This document shows, piece by piece, positions 44,601 to 55,498 of a stretch of DNA of 64,000 nucleotides. The DNA lies in contig CM051516.1 in NCBI GenBank assembly GCA_028015205.1, forward strand, positions 32,502,230 to 32,566,229, in the 5' to 3' direction. Numbering within the stretch: the first letter of the stretch is position 1; each line of letters starts with the position of its first letter. Source of the DNA: Mytilisepta virgata. Taxonomy: Eukaryota > Mollusca > Bivalvia > Mytilida > Mytilidae. Made by a program: the position numbers and the translations under genes. A model generated the notes under the pieces. The model did no database searches. It was not told where the DNA came from and was given only the letters and a program-made list of their open reading frames with translations.

Positions 44601-45528
44601 ATTCTGCTTTTTAGTCAGTTTTGCTCTAATTTCTTTAGTGTTTGAGATATGAGCCAAAAAGTGCATTTTTTCACCTATGTTCTATTTTCAGCCATGGCAG
44701 TCATGTTTATGAATAGACAAGAAAATAAAACATGCACTTTATACTAGATACCCTAATTATTTTTCAGTCTAAGTATGACTGAAATTAATGGTGTATTTTC
44801 AGAGGAGAAGATTTTTTACAGTTAACAAAGATGACAAAAATAATGTGAAAAATTGTCTTTGAAGGGCATAAACTCCTATAAGGGGAGAATTAACGATTTT
44901 GGGCATGTTGACTTATTAATCATCCGGCGATAATTATCTTGCTTCATGCAGATCTACATATGACGCTCCATCCTCATAACAAGCTTCATCAAAATTTGTT
45001 GAACTGTTTAGGAGGAGTGGCGCTTACAAGCTTTAAACACGTAAATCCCTTTGCGTTGGATCATCTTCCTTTGCACGCCTTCAGTCGATAATCATTATGC
45101 TTCATGCACATCTACATATAATGCCCAACCTCCATATAAAGTTTCATCAAAATCCATTGAATTGTTTAAGAGGAGTTACACTTAGAAGATACACGGACGG
45201 ACGGACAATGTGATTCCTGTATACCCCTAAACTTTGTTTGCGGGGAGTATAATGGTCATGGAGCGATGAGATTAACAAAGCTCCGAAATAATCGTGAAAA
45301 AAGCAAGTGCGAAGAATTTCCCGATTAATGAAATCCTGGTACACAATGGTCTATGGCACGACCGTTAAACGAATCATCTACAAACATACTATACATTTAG
45401 ACGCTGAAATATAATTACAATTGTTAAAGCGAAAATTTACTTCACATTTATTGAAAATTTAAAGTCCTAACTTTTGTCATGAAAAGTTCATTATGAATAG
45501 GTCAGGGAAGATTTATTTATATTTTCAC

Positions 45529-45562
<34 letters not shown>

Positions 45563-48500
45563 TAGTGCCTGTATCCCTTACCTGGATTTAACTTCTCAAT
45601 TTTGGGCAGGACTCAAAAGGTAAATGTAGCAGTTATCTTGGCTGGTTTTCCCCATAGGGTCCTAAGTTCGGCTGTGCCAGCCATCTTAATTGACAGTTCG
45701 GGTCATAGGACGCAACCTTGAAAGATGATCATCTAAGGACCATTCAAATTGTCCAAGTAGTTTCAGACAAGAAGATTTTGAAACGATTTTTCACTTCGGT
45801 TGTGGCGGCCATCTTGGTCGACAGTCCAAGTCATTAGACACAATTTGGTAATAGGTTAATCTCAGAACCATTGCTGCCAAATTATTCAAATTGGCCGAGT
45901 GGTTTCAGATAAGTAGATGTTTTAAATGAATTTACCCATAGGGTCCTATGTTAAACTATGTTCGGCTGTGGCGGCCATCTTGGTTGACATCCGGTTCATC
46001 GGAAACAATTCTGAAAAAGAACCACCTATCTGGCTATGCTTTTTCATAGATTTTTTAAATTTCATCCACTTTTTTTTTCTATTTTTACTAACAGCATTCG
46101 GTGATGCGGGGGAAAATTTGGAAGGGGGCCACTCAAGGACTATTCCAACAAAGTTTTGTATCAATTGGCTTAGTGGTTTTAGAAGAGAAGATCTTTAAAG
46201 AAAAGTTTATGCCGCACGAGGTCAGCTAAAAATGACGATTGCTTCTTTTCCAATTATTTTGCAATTCTACAAAATGTAGTAAACAAAATTCCCTGAAACA
46301 AAGCATTCAATGATATCAATTTTAATGTTTAATGGACTGAATGTGCATTTTACGACAAATGATTGCAGACCTCTTCCATCACTGCTAAAAATATAATTAA
46401 GAAACAGAAACTATAATCCTAATTTTAAACAACAGACTCAAATTCAATGCAGTGAATCAAAATGTGACCATCTTGAGGTCAGAAATGTACATTAGGAGCA
46501 ACTATTCAGTAGTTTCCATTTTGTTTTACAATTTATAAATTTCAAAGTATCAATTCAATGATCGTTAGATAATTACCATTTACTTCCCACTTGCTCAAGT
46601 CTCCCAGTATCCTATTTTCATCTGTTGTAGGCAGCTGAAGATTTCTAATCAACTGATATAGAAGTTGAAATGATGATAAATATTTCATTGAATCCCATTC
46701 CTGGAAATTGCAATGAGCCCATGGATTACGAATGTCGGACCGCACCTGCAACATTTATTAGTTGATGTATTGATAAATAAATTTTTTAAAAGTGTCTAGT
46801 ATAATTTGGATGATTTTTTACTTCCCAAAATTCGGGTCATGATCAGTGTATCTTATTATAGTTAACTGTTTCCGGGTAGGTAACTTTTAATCAATCTTCC
46901 AACTCAAATCCACAAGTAGTGTATCACGGGTGGTTTGCTACGTCACACGCACGGATACGTGAACACCCTGAACGTCGGCTCGAGGTAGGTTTACGCAGTT
47001 GTACGGTTTTAAAAAAGGGAAAACTAACAAAACCAATTAGTTCACCGAATGGCCCACATCCCTTAGTTCATTGTTAGCATATACATACATTACTTGCGTG
47101 AAAACCGGCCAGTTTTGCAAACACTTATGTACAGTTAAAATTTAGGGCACGGACCATCCCAATTGATTTCTTGAAAATAACACGTAATTACATTTGTACA
47201 TCGATATTTTTACATCACTAGTCTAAAACTGCAATACGGATTATGTTGTGAGTATAGATACTAAAATAAATATTTGACAGTTTGTTCAAATCCCCGAAAA
47301 CGTGCATGGGGGATACCGTTAACAAAAACACTATACGGATACCGTTGACAACGTTTTTGAAGTTAAATCATAATCATAATCACTGTACCCGAAGGAGACA
47401 AAATGGAACACGGCTGGCAAACAAACAGACAAAGAGAGAGACAAAAACACTGAAGACTAAAACCTGGGCAATACGAACTCTAACAAAAAACCTGGAGTGA
47501 AATCATGTGCTCCGGAAGGGTAAACATCCTGTTTCGCATGCGACACCCGTCGTATTGCTCACCTCCCCATAAAAATCAAATGGCTGCTCTCTTACATTCC
47601 CAGTTTTTTTTAGCTCACCTGACCCGAAGGGTCATTTGAGCTATTGCCATCACTTGGCGTCCGTCGTCCGTCGTCCGTCGTCCGTCGTAAACTTTTAAAA
47701 AAATCTTCTCCTCTGAAACTGCTGGGCCAAGCTTGGTCTGAATCATCACCAGGGTACCTAGTTTCAAAATTGTATCCAATGAGTCCAAAGACCAAACAAC
47801 ATGGCCCCTGTTACTATATATAGAACATAGGGGTAAATTGCTGTTTTTGGTTAATAACTCAAAAACCAGTACAGATATCGAAAATCTGACATGGAGTAAA
47901 AATGATCAACGCGGCAAGATCTACCTACCCTGCAATTTTGAAGTTAATCGGAATACCCATCTTGGAGTTATTGCCCTTTTTTGTGAAATTTTCAAATTTT
48001 TTATACATTTTGTCTTATATTTTGAAAAGTATTAGAGATGGAGGTTAAGTTTTATTGCAAAAATTATCAGCATGTCAAGTTCAACATACCCTCTAATTTT
48101 GTTATAAATCAGAATACCCATCTTGTTATTGCCCTTTCTTTGTCAAATTTTCAACAATATATTTTGCCTTATATTTCATTACCTATAAGAGATAGAAGTT
48201 AAGTTTAAATTGCAAAAGTGTTCGGTTTATCGACTGCATGCTTCATGACAAAAACCGAAAGGATTTCAAATGTAGTAATAAGAGTTATGTCCCCTTAATG
48301 AAAAGCAGTTTTTGCTAAAAATTTTTACTCGAAAACTATGACATGTACAGGCATGGGACTTTCACTATTGGTCATAGGACCAAATAAGCTATTGAAAGGG
48401 GTCAATGTCAAATCTCAATTTTGACCTTGACCTTTGACCGCAGACCTTGTTATCGAAATAACTCAGAAACCTTAAGAGATAGCTGATGAAATGTATTGGG

Positions 48501-50353
48501 AAAAATGTTTATCTTGTCAAGATCTAAATTTGTCTCATTAGAATTGAAGTTATAGGAGTTAGTGCCCTTGACTCATGTTTATTTTATACGAAATCTCGAA
48601 AACCATTATAGATATGAAGAAAACGTCAATACAAAAAAGATCAGTTTCAAAAGATCTACATTTTAGTACCAAGGTCAAAAGTCAGGGATCAAGGACATTG
48701 AAAAGCCCTTAGCAACCGATGTAAAAATACCTAGCAACCATATATATTTATGTTCAGGGACCTATTCTAGAGCTGTAGAGGTCAAAATCGAAGGTCAATG
48801 GTCAAGGTCATTTCGACAGTCCTATATTTTGACTATACAAGTCAAAATAGAAGGTCAACAGTCATGCTTAATAGCCTTAATTGCAATTTGACACGGGAAA
48901 GGCCTTGCAATTGTTCTCTGAACAATGTCTTTTGGTCCCATTTAAAAATGGTATCGGACATGTCCACACCTGGTCCAAGATGGCCACCAGCAGGGAACAT
49001 AGTTTAACATTGGACCCCATGGGGAAATGTATTCAAAGATCAATTAAGTTCTCTTAATAATCTACTGTACCAATTGGAACCACACTTTGTTACAATGATC
49101 CTCGGGTGGTCCCCTTTAAAAAATTGTATCCAACATGTATGCTCCAACTGAAAGAACACTGCCAGCAGGGAACATGATTTAACATTTGACTCTTATGAAA
49201 CTACTATACCAATTGGAACCAAACTAATTTACAATTGTTCTTGGATAGTCCCCATTAAAAACTATCTGACAGGTCCACATTACATCTTATGCCAGCAGAG
49301 TGGTGTATCCAGGTGAGCTATACAGGCTCCTGGGAGCCTCTAGTTTTGGTAAGAATTCACATTGCTTAAGTTTTTGTGCCGTCTTTTGGTGATATAGTTG
49401 TAGTTTTCATTTTCTGTGTTACTGTTTTCACAAATTCGCCTCAGCGTCTTTAGATCGGAATATCTTTCTTATTTATAAGCTGTTGACTAGAGACAGATCC
49501 GCTCCTCAAACAATACATGCATATTGACTCGTTTGGAATGACGAGACTATTTTATTTCACTAAATACATGTGATGTTGATTGATTGGTATATATTGGAAA
49601 CATAGGATGCCTGTCCTCAACCATATTTATATTTTCTGGAATAACTAGCATAGTTTATTATCTCTGGGAACCATGTATAACCTCACTAGATACTATCAAA
49701 TATTTCTACTATTGAGCCAAATGTATAATGACTGTCGTTACGAAGCTTGAAATGCGAGTGTTTTATTTTTGTTATATAATTTATCAGTTTTGATATGAGA
49801 TATAGAATGCGTAGCTCTTAAAACTGACCAGAAACTATATAGTTTTTGTCCGCTGTTGTTTTAAAGTTTCTAAGGAAACTATTTTACCTAAAATGAATTA
49901 TAGCTCATATACATACCTTTTCAGCAACTGTCTGGAGAATTGCCGGAAATTTATCAATATTTACAATTAGTCCAAGTAGCGCCGAAGAATCACACGTGTC
50001 ATCAAATCCTGTGTAATGGGCCATGTTTGAAGCCAAAAATAGCTTGGAGAAATCCACAGCATTCCGAATGTTGTAATCATATTTTGGGTAATCTTTCTTT
50101 CTGTTGACCCATGGTATAGCCTTGTTATTGTTAATTGTCTCATAGTTTAGGAAATATTTATTGCTTACTGGATACTTCTTCAAATAGTTTGAAAAAGTCT
50201 GTATATCAATGTTGTTTGTTTGCTTCAAGGTACTATACAATTTATTTATAATTGGTGCCTCATACTGTCGCAATGCTGGGGAAACGATGGAATGGACACA
50301 GATACCTAATACAAGCCATCTTTTCTTGTTATCGTCCAGATCAGGCTTACTCA
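39065..50353 (-). CDS. HEPN / NB-ARC / TPR / beta-helix / MYND protein, three coding exons
   Basis: This is the whole coding span. Exon 1 is 50353-49917, exon 2 is 46745-46577 and exon 3 is 43331-39065. Splice sites are AAG|GTATGT to TTGCAG|GTG (phase 0) and AATG|GTAATT to TTTTTAG|GT (phase 1). The joined protein would be about 1,624 residues: HEPN-like about 10-200, coiled coil about 210-370, NB-ARC about 390-600 with winged-helix region to about 730, TPRs about 893-985, beta-helix about 1040-1390, MYND 1454-1492 and a C-terminal module. By analogy with NLR/STAND proteins it may be a ligand-triggered ATPase switch driving a HEPN nuclease; that role is inference. A single-base frameshift near 41620 separates the two halves of exon 3, and may be real or an assembly error. 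The start codon is probably split: exon 1 begins with TG after the acceptor CCACAG, so an upstream exon ending in A would make ATG. Confidence 0.75.
41610..41658 (-). other. Frameshift point between the NB-ARC and TPR/beta-helix frames
   Basis: The first frame reads MTSRELYTYG then runs to a stop at 41575. The second frame opens only after TGA at about 41659 and reads GALYLWSKLATNAN. LY is coded in both frames around CTCTATACTTATGG, so one missing base near 41620 accounts for the break. No intron signals are visible in the overlap. Confidence 0.65.
41620..43331 (-). CDS. Exon 3, first part: coiled coil and NB-ARC (STAND) ATPase
   Basis: After the acceptor TTTTTTTAG at 43332 the frame reads LHFLQGTTIGLELLEEISKQ and a heptad-rich coiled coil of about 155 residues. 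The NB-ARC core follows, after FVGRECELLELQS. Walker A is CGLGGCGKTT. Walker B is WLLVVDNAD. A sensor block reads GHILITSRR. The GLPLA motif is GGLPLALEQ, and an MHD-like block reads LSVHRLVQEV. This is the ATP-binding switch module of NLR and AP-ATPase proteins. The ATG at 43350 is 19 bases upstream of the first exon base and is probably intronic. The frame continues out of phase to a stop at 41575, with homology to the next part resuming in another frame at about 41620. Confidence 0.85.
43915..45252 (+). repeat. Dispersed mollusc-type element within intron 2
   Basis: Begins GACAAGAGGCTCTCAAGAGA and ends with GGACGGACGGACAATGTGAT and GTATACCCCTAAACTTTGTT, then GCGGGGAGTATAA. Interior blocks such as GGTTGCTAGGGACTTTTACA recur inverted at about 48700-48770. 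Such sequences are widespread in bivalve genomes in my experience. No protein is encoded. Confidence 0.5.
45531..45560 (+). repeat. (TAA)n microsatellite
   Basis: Ten uninterrupted TAA units in intron 2. Confidence 0.9.
45600..46200 (+). repeat. Diverged tandem CGGCCATCTTG modules in intron 2
   Basis: Three units with CCCATAGGGTCCTATGTT or similar, TTCGGCTGTGGCGGCCATCT, and GGCCGAGTGGTTTCAGATAA at about 45650, 45790 and 45940. They are the same family as the 12.5-13.7 kb array. The 90-codon frame here is repeat translation. Confidence 0.65.
46577..46745 (-). CDS. Exon 2: HEPN catalytic motif RNPWAH
   Basis: A 169-nt exon between acceptor AATGTTGCAG and donor AATG|GTAATT. It encodes VRSDIRNPWAHCNFQEWDSM, then a helical stretch ending ILGDLSKWEVNG. 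R-N-x3-H is the defining motif of HEPN domains, many of which are RNases; here it is R152, N153 and H157 of the joined protein. The motif lies at the start of the last helix, as in DZIP3-type HEPN domains. Phases (0 in, 1 out) fit both neighbours exactly. Catalytic activity is not shown by the sequence alone. Confidence 0.7.
47395..47590 (-). repeat. Dispersed retroelement-tail repeat, copy 4
   Basis: GTGCTCCGGAAGGGTAAACA and CGCATGCGACACCCGTCGTA are preceded by the CAAACAAACAGACAAAGAGA-type flank seen also in copy 5. Confidence 0.65.
47611..49320 (+). mobile_element. 1.7-kb non-autonomous element with 11-bp inverted ends
   Basis: TAGCTCACCTG (47611-47621) and CAGGTGAGCTA (49310-49320) are perfect inverted ends. 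Just inside lie GCGTCCGTCGTCCGTCGTCC and the CCTCTGAAACTGCTGGGCC module. The outer right flank forms a short GGCTCCTGGGAGCC palindrome. Diverged copies or parts occur at 51000-51660 and 52890-53700. No transposase frame was found. Confidence 0.6.
49917..50353 (-). CDS. Exon 1: N-terminal helical part of the HEPN-like domain
   Basis: The open frame reads SKPDLDDNKKRWLVLGICVH and continues through NYETINNNKAIPWVNRKK, MAHYTGFDDTCDSSALLGLI and ILQTVAEK. I recall this order (NKKRWL near the start, a TGFDxTxDxSALL block before the RN-H motif) from a large mollusc and cnidarian family. The exon ends at a strong donor AAG|GTATGT, after which the frame reads three codons into a stop. On the 5' side TTTTTCCACAG is a good acceptor and the first two bases TG imply a phase-1 intron, so the initiator ATG is likely split. 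The 5' exon and promoter were not located. Confidence 0.7.
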
Positions 50354-51000
50354 CTGTGGAAAAAGACGAAATTTAAGTAAGAGTTTAATATTTTTCGAAG
50401 CGGTTCACCCAATTAGGGTCTTCGTATCTAAATTTCACAATGTCACATTTCATCTTCGGTTTTTTAAAAATTATTTTTCCGATTTCTACATTTATATGTA
50501 CATGTAAATTTCCTACCAGCTCCGCACATTTTAACTAATATAGATCGCCAAACCATGAATTTCAATTTCCCCCTATTACTCCGTGTTTACCATGGGTAGG
50601 TTGAAGTAGGATTCTAGTAGGATCTTTAAACTTTATATTTCATTATTGAAAACACTGACATTTTTCAAAACAATATTTTAAAAATAAATCTTTTTTAGTG
50701 AATAGCCACAATATAGAAAACATTTTCCTCTACCATAAATTAAACCCACGTTTAAAAAACCCAACAAATTTGCAAATGTTTAATGGCAAATAATTACGAA
50801 TATACTCATAGTTTGATTATATTATGTTTTATCCTTTTATTTATTTATGTTATCGGATACATTAAAAAACAATTATGATAGTTTTTTTAGTTATAATTGA
50901 AAAGCTAGAATTCAATGCTGCAATAGTTAAAATTAAAAATTCGGAAATGAAAAGTGGGCATTAAAAGAAAATGCCCCTCCCCCCAAAGAAAAAAGAACAA
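50354..51000. other. Upstream of exon 1: AT-rich, no 5' exon located
   Basis: On the minus strand this is intron sequence ending in the TTTTTCCACAG acceptor. I could not identify the preceding exon or a promoter. Confidence 0.35.
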
Positions 51001-51665
51001 TCTATTTAGAGGCTCCCGGGAGCCTGTTTCGCTCACTGGATTTAATTTTCATTCTGTGTCAAAACACAGCCTGACATTCGTGTGTTTTGCTGTTTTTTCC
51101 CAATAGCAGTGATACTATTGCTCTGTGGTCCTGATCCCGATAGCATATGACCAACTAAGAACCATTCAACCAGATTTGATATAAACAGTATCAGTAGATT
51201 TAAAAACAAATTAAGATTAGCTGATTTGTCTGTTCAATGGCTTCAATAACAACGGTAATGGCGGCAGAGACCCGTACCTCTAGACCTAAAGTTTGGTATC
51301 AATTGCCCAAGTAATTTCAGGCGAGATTTTAGAATATCTCTTGTTGATTTTTCAAAAACCATTCCATCAAAGTTTTGTCTCAATTCCCAGTTGAGTATGT
51401 CGCCCAGCGAAAACTTCCATTAAAAGTATTCCCTTCTGAAACCACTAGGCCAATAGTGACCAAACTTACTGGAATGGTCCTTAGGTGGTCCCCTTCCAAA
51501 CTGTGTCCAGAGGTCTAGACTCCAACAAATGTGGCCGCGGTTACTAAAAATAAAAAAGTCAGCAGAAAAAAATCTAGGACAGTTGAGACCAAATTTGGTA
51601 GAATGGTCCTAAGGTTGTTCCCTTTCTGTCTATGGACAATCTCATACTCTAATACGCCCACAAAC
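51000..51665 (+). repeat. Dispersed GGCTCCCGGGAGCC element with CTGAAACCACTAGG modules
   Basis: Starts with the palindrome GAGGCTCCCGGGAGCCTG and GCTCACTGG, and contains TTCCCTTCTGAAACCACTAG and GAATGGTCCTTAGGTGGTCC in two diverged units. It is related to 47611-49320. Confidence 0.55.
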
Positions 51666-51669
51666 ATTT

Positions 51670-52260
51670 TTGGTTCTATCACAATTTATAGAAATCCTAG
51701 ATAATGTAATAGGTAAGCAAATGTAACTCTAATAACTTTCCATTATTATATATTTGGACTCGTAAAATTTTAAACCTTGTTATGACCATCATTTATGTAA
51801 GTTGATGAAAGGTCAAAGTTTAATAAAATTGGATTATTAGATTAATTTATCTGAACCCGTTGTCGTCGGCACAAGTAGGTATTGGCATAGTCAACAACCT
51901 ACCCTAATTACTTGAAGCATTTGCGTCATTTTTAGAAATATCCGCATAAATCTCTGATAAGATCAAAGACTAATAGGTTCTTATACGATTTTAAATTGAA
52001 GACTTAAAAATCTTCAACGAGTGTTTAAAATTCAAGTGTTTCCCGAGTAGAGCGCACCGGAACTAGGGAAACGACCCTGGATTTTAAAAACGAGTTATAT
52101 TATGATTTTCCACTTCAGTTTTGAACGAGTATACGTACCTACATGTACTGTACCTACTAGGTAAATTCAGTGACCACAGTGGGCGAAGGTAAATAACATT
52201 TCGCCTGATTGATCAAAAAGGTGTGTGCATTTGTGAACTGCGTGATTTGATTGGTCTAAA
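51670..52260. other. Non-coding, AT-rich
   Basis: No gene was recognised. This is the interval between the two divergent candidate transcription units, so it or its flanks could hold promoters. Confidence 0.3.
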
Positions 52261-52374
52261 AACGTGGAAGATGAGGTGTCGTGCAGTGAACTTATCTTCA
52301 ACGGGTCATCTCACACTGAAAATGGCAATTTACGAAAGAATAATACAGTAGCCTCATACTTTAGTTTTAAAAAC

Positions 52375-52448
52375 ATGAATATTATAGATTACCTTGTCGA
52401 GTTGAGCTTTTTGATGGTATTTGTACTAGGATGGCTTCTAATTCTGAA
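52375..52448 (+). CDS. Weak candidate first exon with a membrane anchor
   Basis: From ATG at 52375 (context AAAACATGA) the frame reads MNIIDYLVELSFLMVFVLGW and LLILK, one hydrophobic helix suiting a signal anchor. It is followed by the strong donor GAAG|GTAAGTTG at about 52448. An upstream ATG at 52271 opens a separate short frame ending before it. No later exon was recognised, so the product is unknown. It could be chance. Confidence 0.22.
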
Positions 52449-52894
52449 GGTAAGTTGTGTTTTAACTGTAAATATTCTGCCATTTCTGTCACTGTGCAAG
52501 TGATACGAAATGGAGAGGTTAAACGTCCATTTTATAATCTGTGTGCCATACTTTATGGATTATTATACCTGTAAAAAATTGGAAATATATCTTAATTTTT
52601 TATCATATAAAAAAGGCAGAAAAGGCAACAAAATAATTTGAATTCTGTTTACTAATGTTTTCGTCGATGTAAATAAATGGGTTAGCGTATCTATTTCTTA
52701 AAGTAATGTATACATTTCCTTCGACTATCTTTAAGGGCATGAATAGAATCTTAAATAGAATATTAAAATTTTCCTTCTCAGAAACTACAGCTAAGACCAT
52801 TTGGAACCACTTTGGTGGAATGGTCTTTTTGTAAATAAAAAGAAGCCCAAATTAAATAAGTAATGTACTTAGGATTAATATTTCATAACTTTTT

Positions 52895-53700
52895 AGCTCG
52901 CGATGCCCTGTGAGCTTATGTCATTACTATGCGTCCGTCGTTCTTCGTCCGTAAACTTTTCACATTTTGATCTTCTCTGAAACTACTTGGCGGATTGTTA
53001 CCAAACTTAGTAGGAATGGTATATGGAAGGGCCTCCACCATTGGTTCCCGTTGGATGAACAACATGGCCGTCAGAGGCTATCTTTTATTTTTATTGGCCA
53101 ATTTTCAAAATTCGTCTCTGACACTACATGATGAAATATTTTGCAACTTTGTAGGATTGATGACGACAATACCTTCTACAAACGATCCACTTTTGTTTGA
53201 GATTCATTTACTCAACCGACGGCTGCGGCTATTCAAAGTTTCCATTGAAATCATATGGGAAAAGATTTTCTGTTAATTCCACCTGTACTATGGGCAGATT
53301 GTAACCAAAGTTGACAGAACTGATGTATGGAAGGGCGTCTACAAACAATCCACCATTGGTTACCGTTGGGTGAACAACATGGGCGCCAGAGGCCATCTTT
53401 GATTTTTATTGGCCAATTTTCAAAAATCTCTTCTGAAACTATATACATGATGAAATGTTTTGAAAGTTTGCTAGATTAATGAAAAAAATACCATCTACAA
53501 ACGATCCACGTTTGGTTGAGAATCGTCCTCTCAACCGACGGCTGCGGCTGTTCGAAGTTTCCATTGAATCATATGGGAAAAAGACTTTTTTGTCAATTGC
53601 TCCTGAACTAATGGGCAGATTAAAAGTTTGCAGAAATGATGCACGGAAGGGCGTCTAAAACGATCAAACATTTGTTCCGGTTGGATGAACAACATTGATG
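52895..53700 (+). repeat. Tandem units of about 305 bp, element related to 47611-49320
   Basis: The left end TTTTTAGCTCGCGATGCCCT with GCGTCCGTCGTTCTTCGTCC resembles the GTCCGTCG-type element. Two nearly complete units (52968-53272, 53273-53577) and a partial third share GGAATGGTATATGGAAGGGC, TTGGATGAACAACATGG and CTCAACCGACGGCTGCGGCT. The 93- and 65-codon frames here are repeat translations. Confidence 0.7.
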
Positions 53701-53873
53701 CTCTAGAACAAATTCATATTTCTCAATGTTTTGCATGAAGCTAACATATTTTAATTTATATTTCCGTGGAAGAACTCTGTCGACAATCAGAAAAAAATCA
53801 CTAAGGGAGCAATCATTTGATTTTTAGGGTGGGGGTAAGGCTAGGATGAAATATGACACAAGAATACAAAAGA

Positions 53874-54257
53874 AGTATGCCCCCGTCGGCACTTGATAAT
53901 TATGAACAAATTTGCTTTGTAAGGCAAATGTTAGTAGTGATTTTTTTAAAATGAAGTGTGTCTGTAAGACACAAATGGTATCCCCGCCTGACCATAAGAA
54001 ATTATAAACAATGCAGCTAGTACAAAAAAACGACTAAGTCGAACTTCCTGTCATTTTAAGAATATTTGAAAAAAAATCAAAATCCTCTGGACATGCACAC
54101 CTCCATTTTGTGTATAAATATTCTACAAAATATTATAGCTTTAGCTCCAAAACTGTAGGAGATAGGCGGACTAACCATGTATCTATATCCTTACGGACGA
54201 ACGGACGGACAATGGTAAATTAATATGCCCCCGATTGTTCGTCGCGGGGGGCATACT
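53874..54257. mobile_element. 384-bp element with inverted AGTATGCCCCCG ends
   Basis: AGTATGCCCCCGTCG (53874-53888) and CGCGGGGGGCATACT (54243-54257) are inverted ends with one or two differences. ACGGACGGACAATGG lies just inside the right end, as in the 43915-45252 element. No protein is encoded. Confidence 0.65.
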
Positions 54258-54286
54258 AAAAAGGTAGGACCAGAATTTTGGCAAAA

Positions 54287-55075
54287 TAAAATGCCAGGTT
54301 CACTTCAGGTGAAAAAAAGTGCAATACGTATGTCAATCAGGAATTTAGGCCGTGATAGCGTCCGAAAAAAATAGGCAGGATCAAATATTTCATCCTAGCC
54401 CCCTAAAAATCAAATGGTTGCTCCCTAATAGACTTCACTTTAATTTAGTAACGAATCATTTGATTGCATACATAACTACATTATGTGTACGCATACATTG
54501 GAAGATACCTGACATGTTAGTCTACCAGCTATCAATTCAGCTTGACCTCGTTTTCATGGTCATGTATTGTTTCTCAATAACTATAATGGATAGATAAACA
54601 GTATTTGGTGTGTAGACACATAAGAAGGTGTACGTGTCTGACAGGTATCACTTGACATTGATCTCATTTTCACCTTTGGCTGACTATGATAAATGTGTGT
54701 AACATTTTCGTGATGAGGTCAGTTTCTCAGTAACTATAAGGGATATATTTGTCAATTATATTATATTGTGATCGATACATTGGAAGGTGTAAATTTCAAT
54801 CTGGTAGGTGTTACTTAACTTTGACCTCATTTTCACGGCCCAGTGACTTGCTTCAGTCTTTTTTCAATAAGTTTAAATAGTTTGATGTGTATATGAATTG
54901 GATTCAGTCTGGCAGATGTAACGTCTCCCTGACCTCATTTTATGGCCAAGTGGCTTTGATATGAGCATTATTATAATGTTGTAATGTTCATAACCACAAT
55001 CTTACAAATGGCCAACCATTATACAAATACGCATTCTAAGTAGTACTATTTCTGTGTAGCATTTATTCCACAAAA
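54287..55075 (+). repeat. Duplicated segment, copy 1
   Basis: Shares an ordered series of blocks with 57985-59100 in the same orientation: TTCACTTCAGGTGAAAAAAA, ATAGGCAGGATCAAATATTT, ACTACATTATGTGTACGCAT, GTAGACACATAAGAAGGTGT and AACCATTATACAAATACGCA. GACCTCNTTTTCANGG recurs inside each copy. Non-coding. Confidence 0.75.
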
Positions 55076-55288
55076 AAAATCCTCTTTAGAGGTGCCCTTT
55101 TGACAATGCAGACAATGTTAATACTCCAAAGGAGACTCCAGCATCCTACAAATTAATTTCAAAGGAAACGTGGGACCAAAGGAGAATAGTGAAGTGGCGA
55201 ACGCTATAAATCAAGAAATAAAAATCACCAAAAACAAACTACAGGAAAATATTATTGGAATCCTGGAGAATAAAATTGAAGAATAAAC
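55076..55288. other. Non-coding spacer
   Basis: No feature was recognised apart from weak coding-like phrasing leading into the next entry. Confidence 0.25.
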
Positions 55289-55498
55289 CAACAAATCAAT
55301 GAAGCTAATACGAACACTCTTGATACGATTGGTGTATCAACGGCAAACAGCAGTGAGGTCAGAAACCTACTCATGAAACGCTCTCGCAAAATCAATGAAG
55401 AGTATAATACTAAACTCAGGACGTTTAGTAAACTACATTTGAATTATGCAGGAATCAAGAAAAGATGGCCGTACTGGCAAAAAAAACTAAACTTTTGA
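55289..55498 (+). pseudogene. Coding-like remnant, unknown product
   Basis: Seventy codons stay open without an ATG at the front: QQINEANTNTLDTIGVSTAN, SSEVRNLLMKRSRKINEEYN, then TKLRTFSKLHLNYAGIKKRW, ending at TGA 55496-55498. The composition looks like real helical protein. Flanking frames are broken by stops. The family is not recognised; a mobile-element ORF fragment is one possibility. Confidence 0.3.

Larger units (their letters stand above)
43332..46576 (-). other. Intron 2, filled with dispersed repeats
   Basis: Contains the element at 43915-45252, a (TAA)n microsatellite at 45531-45560, and a block of CGGCCATCTTG modules at about 45600-46200. No further coding sequence was recognised. 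Confidence 0.6.
46746..49916 (-). other. Intron 1, with two dispersed elements
   Basis: Holds the retroelement-tail copy 4 (47395-47590) and the TIR-bounded element 47611-49320. The rest, about 46760-47390 and 49350-49910, is AT-rich without recognisable genes. Confidence 0.6.

Noticed and set aside
45926..46198. 90-codon ORF in intron 2 as an exon
   Set aside because: It is the translation of dispersed CGGCCATCTTG repeat modules.
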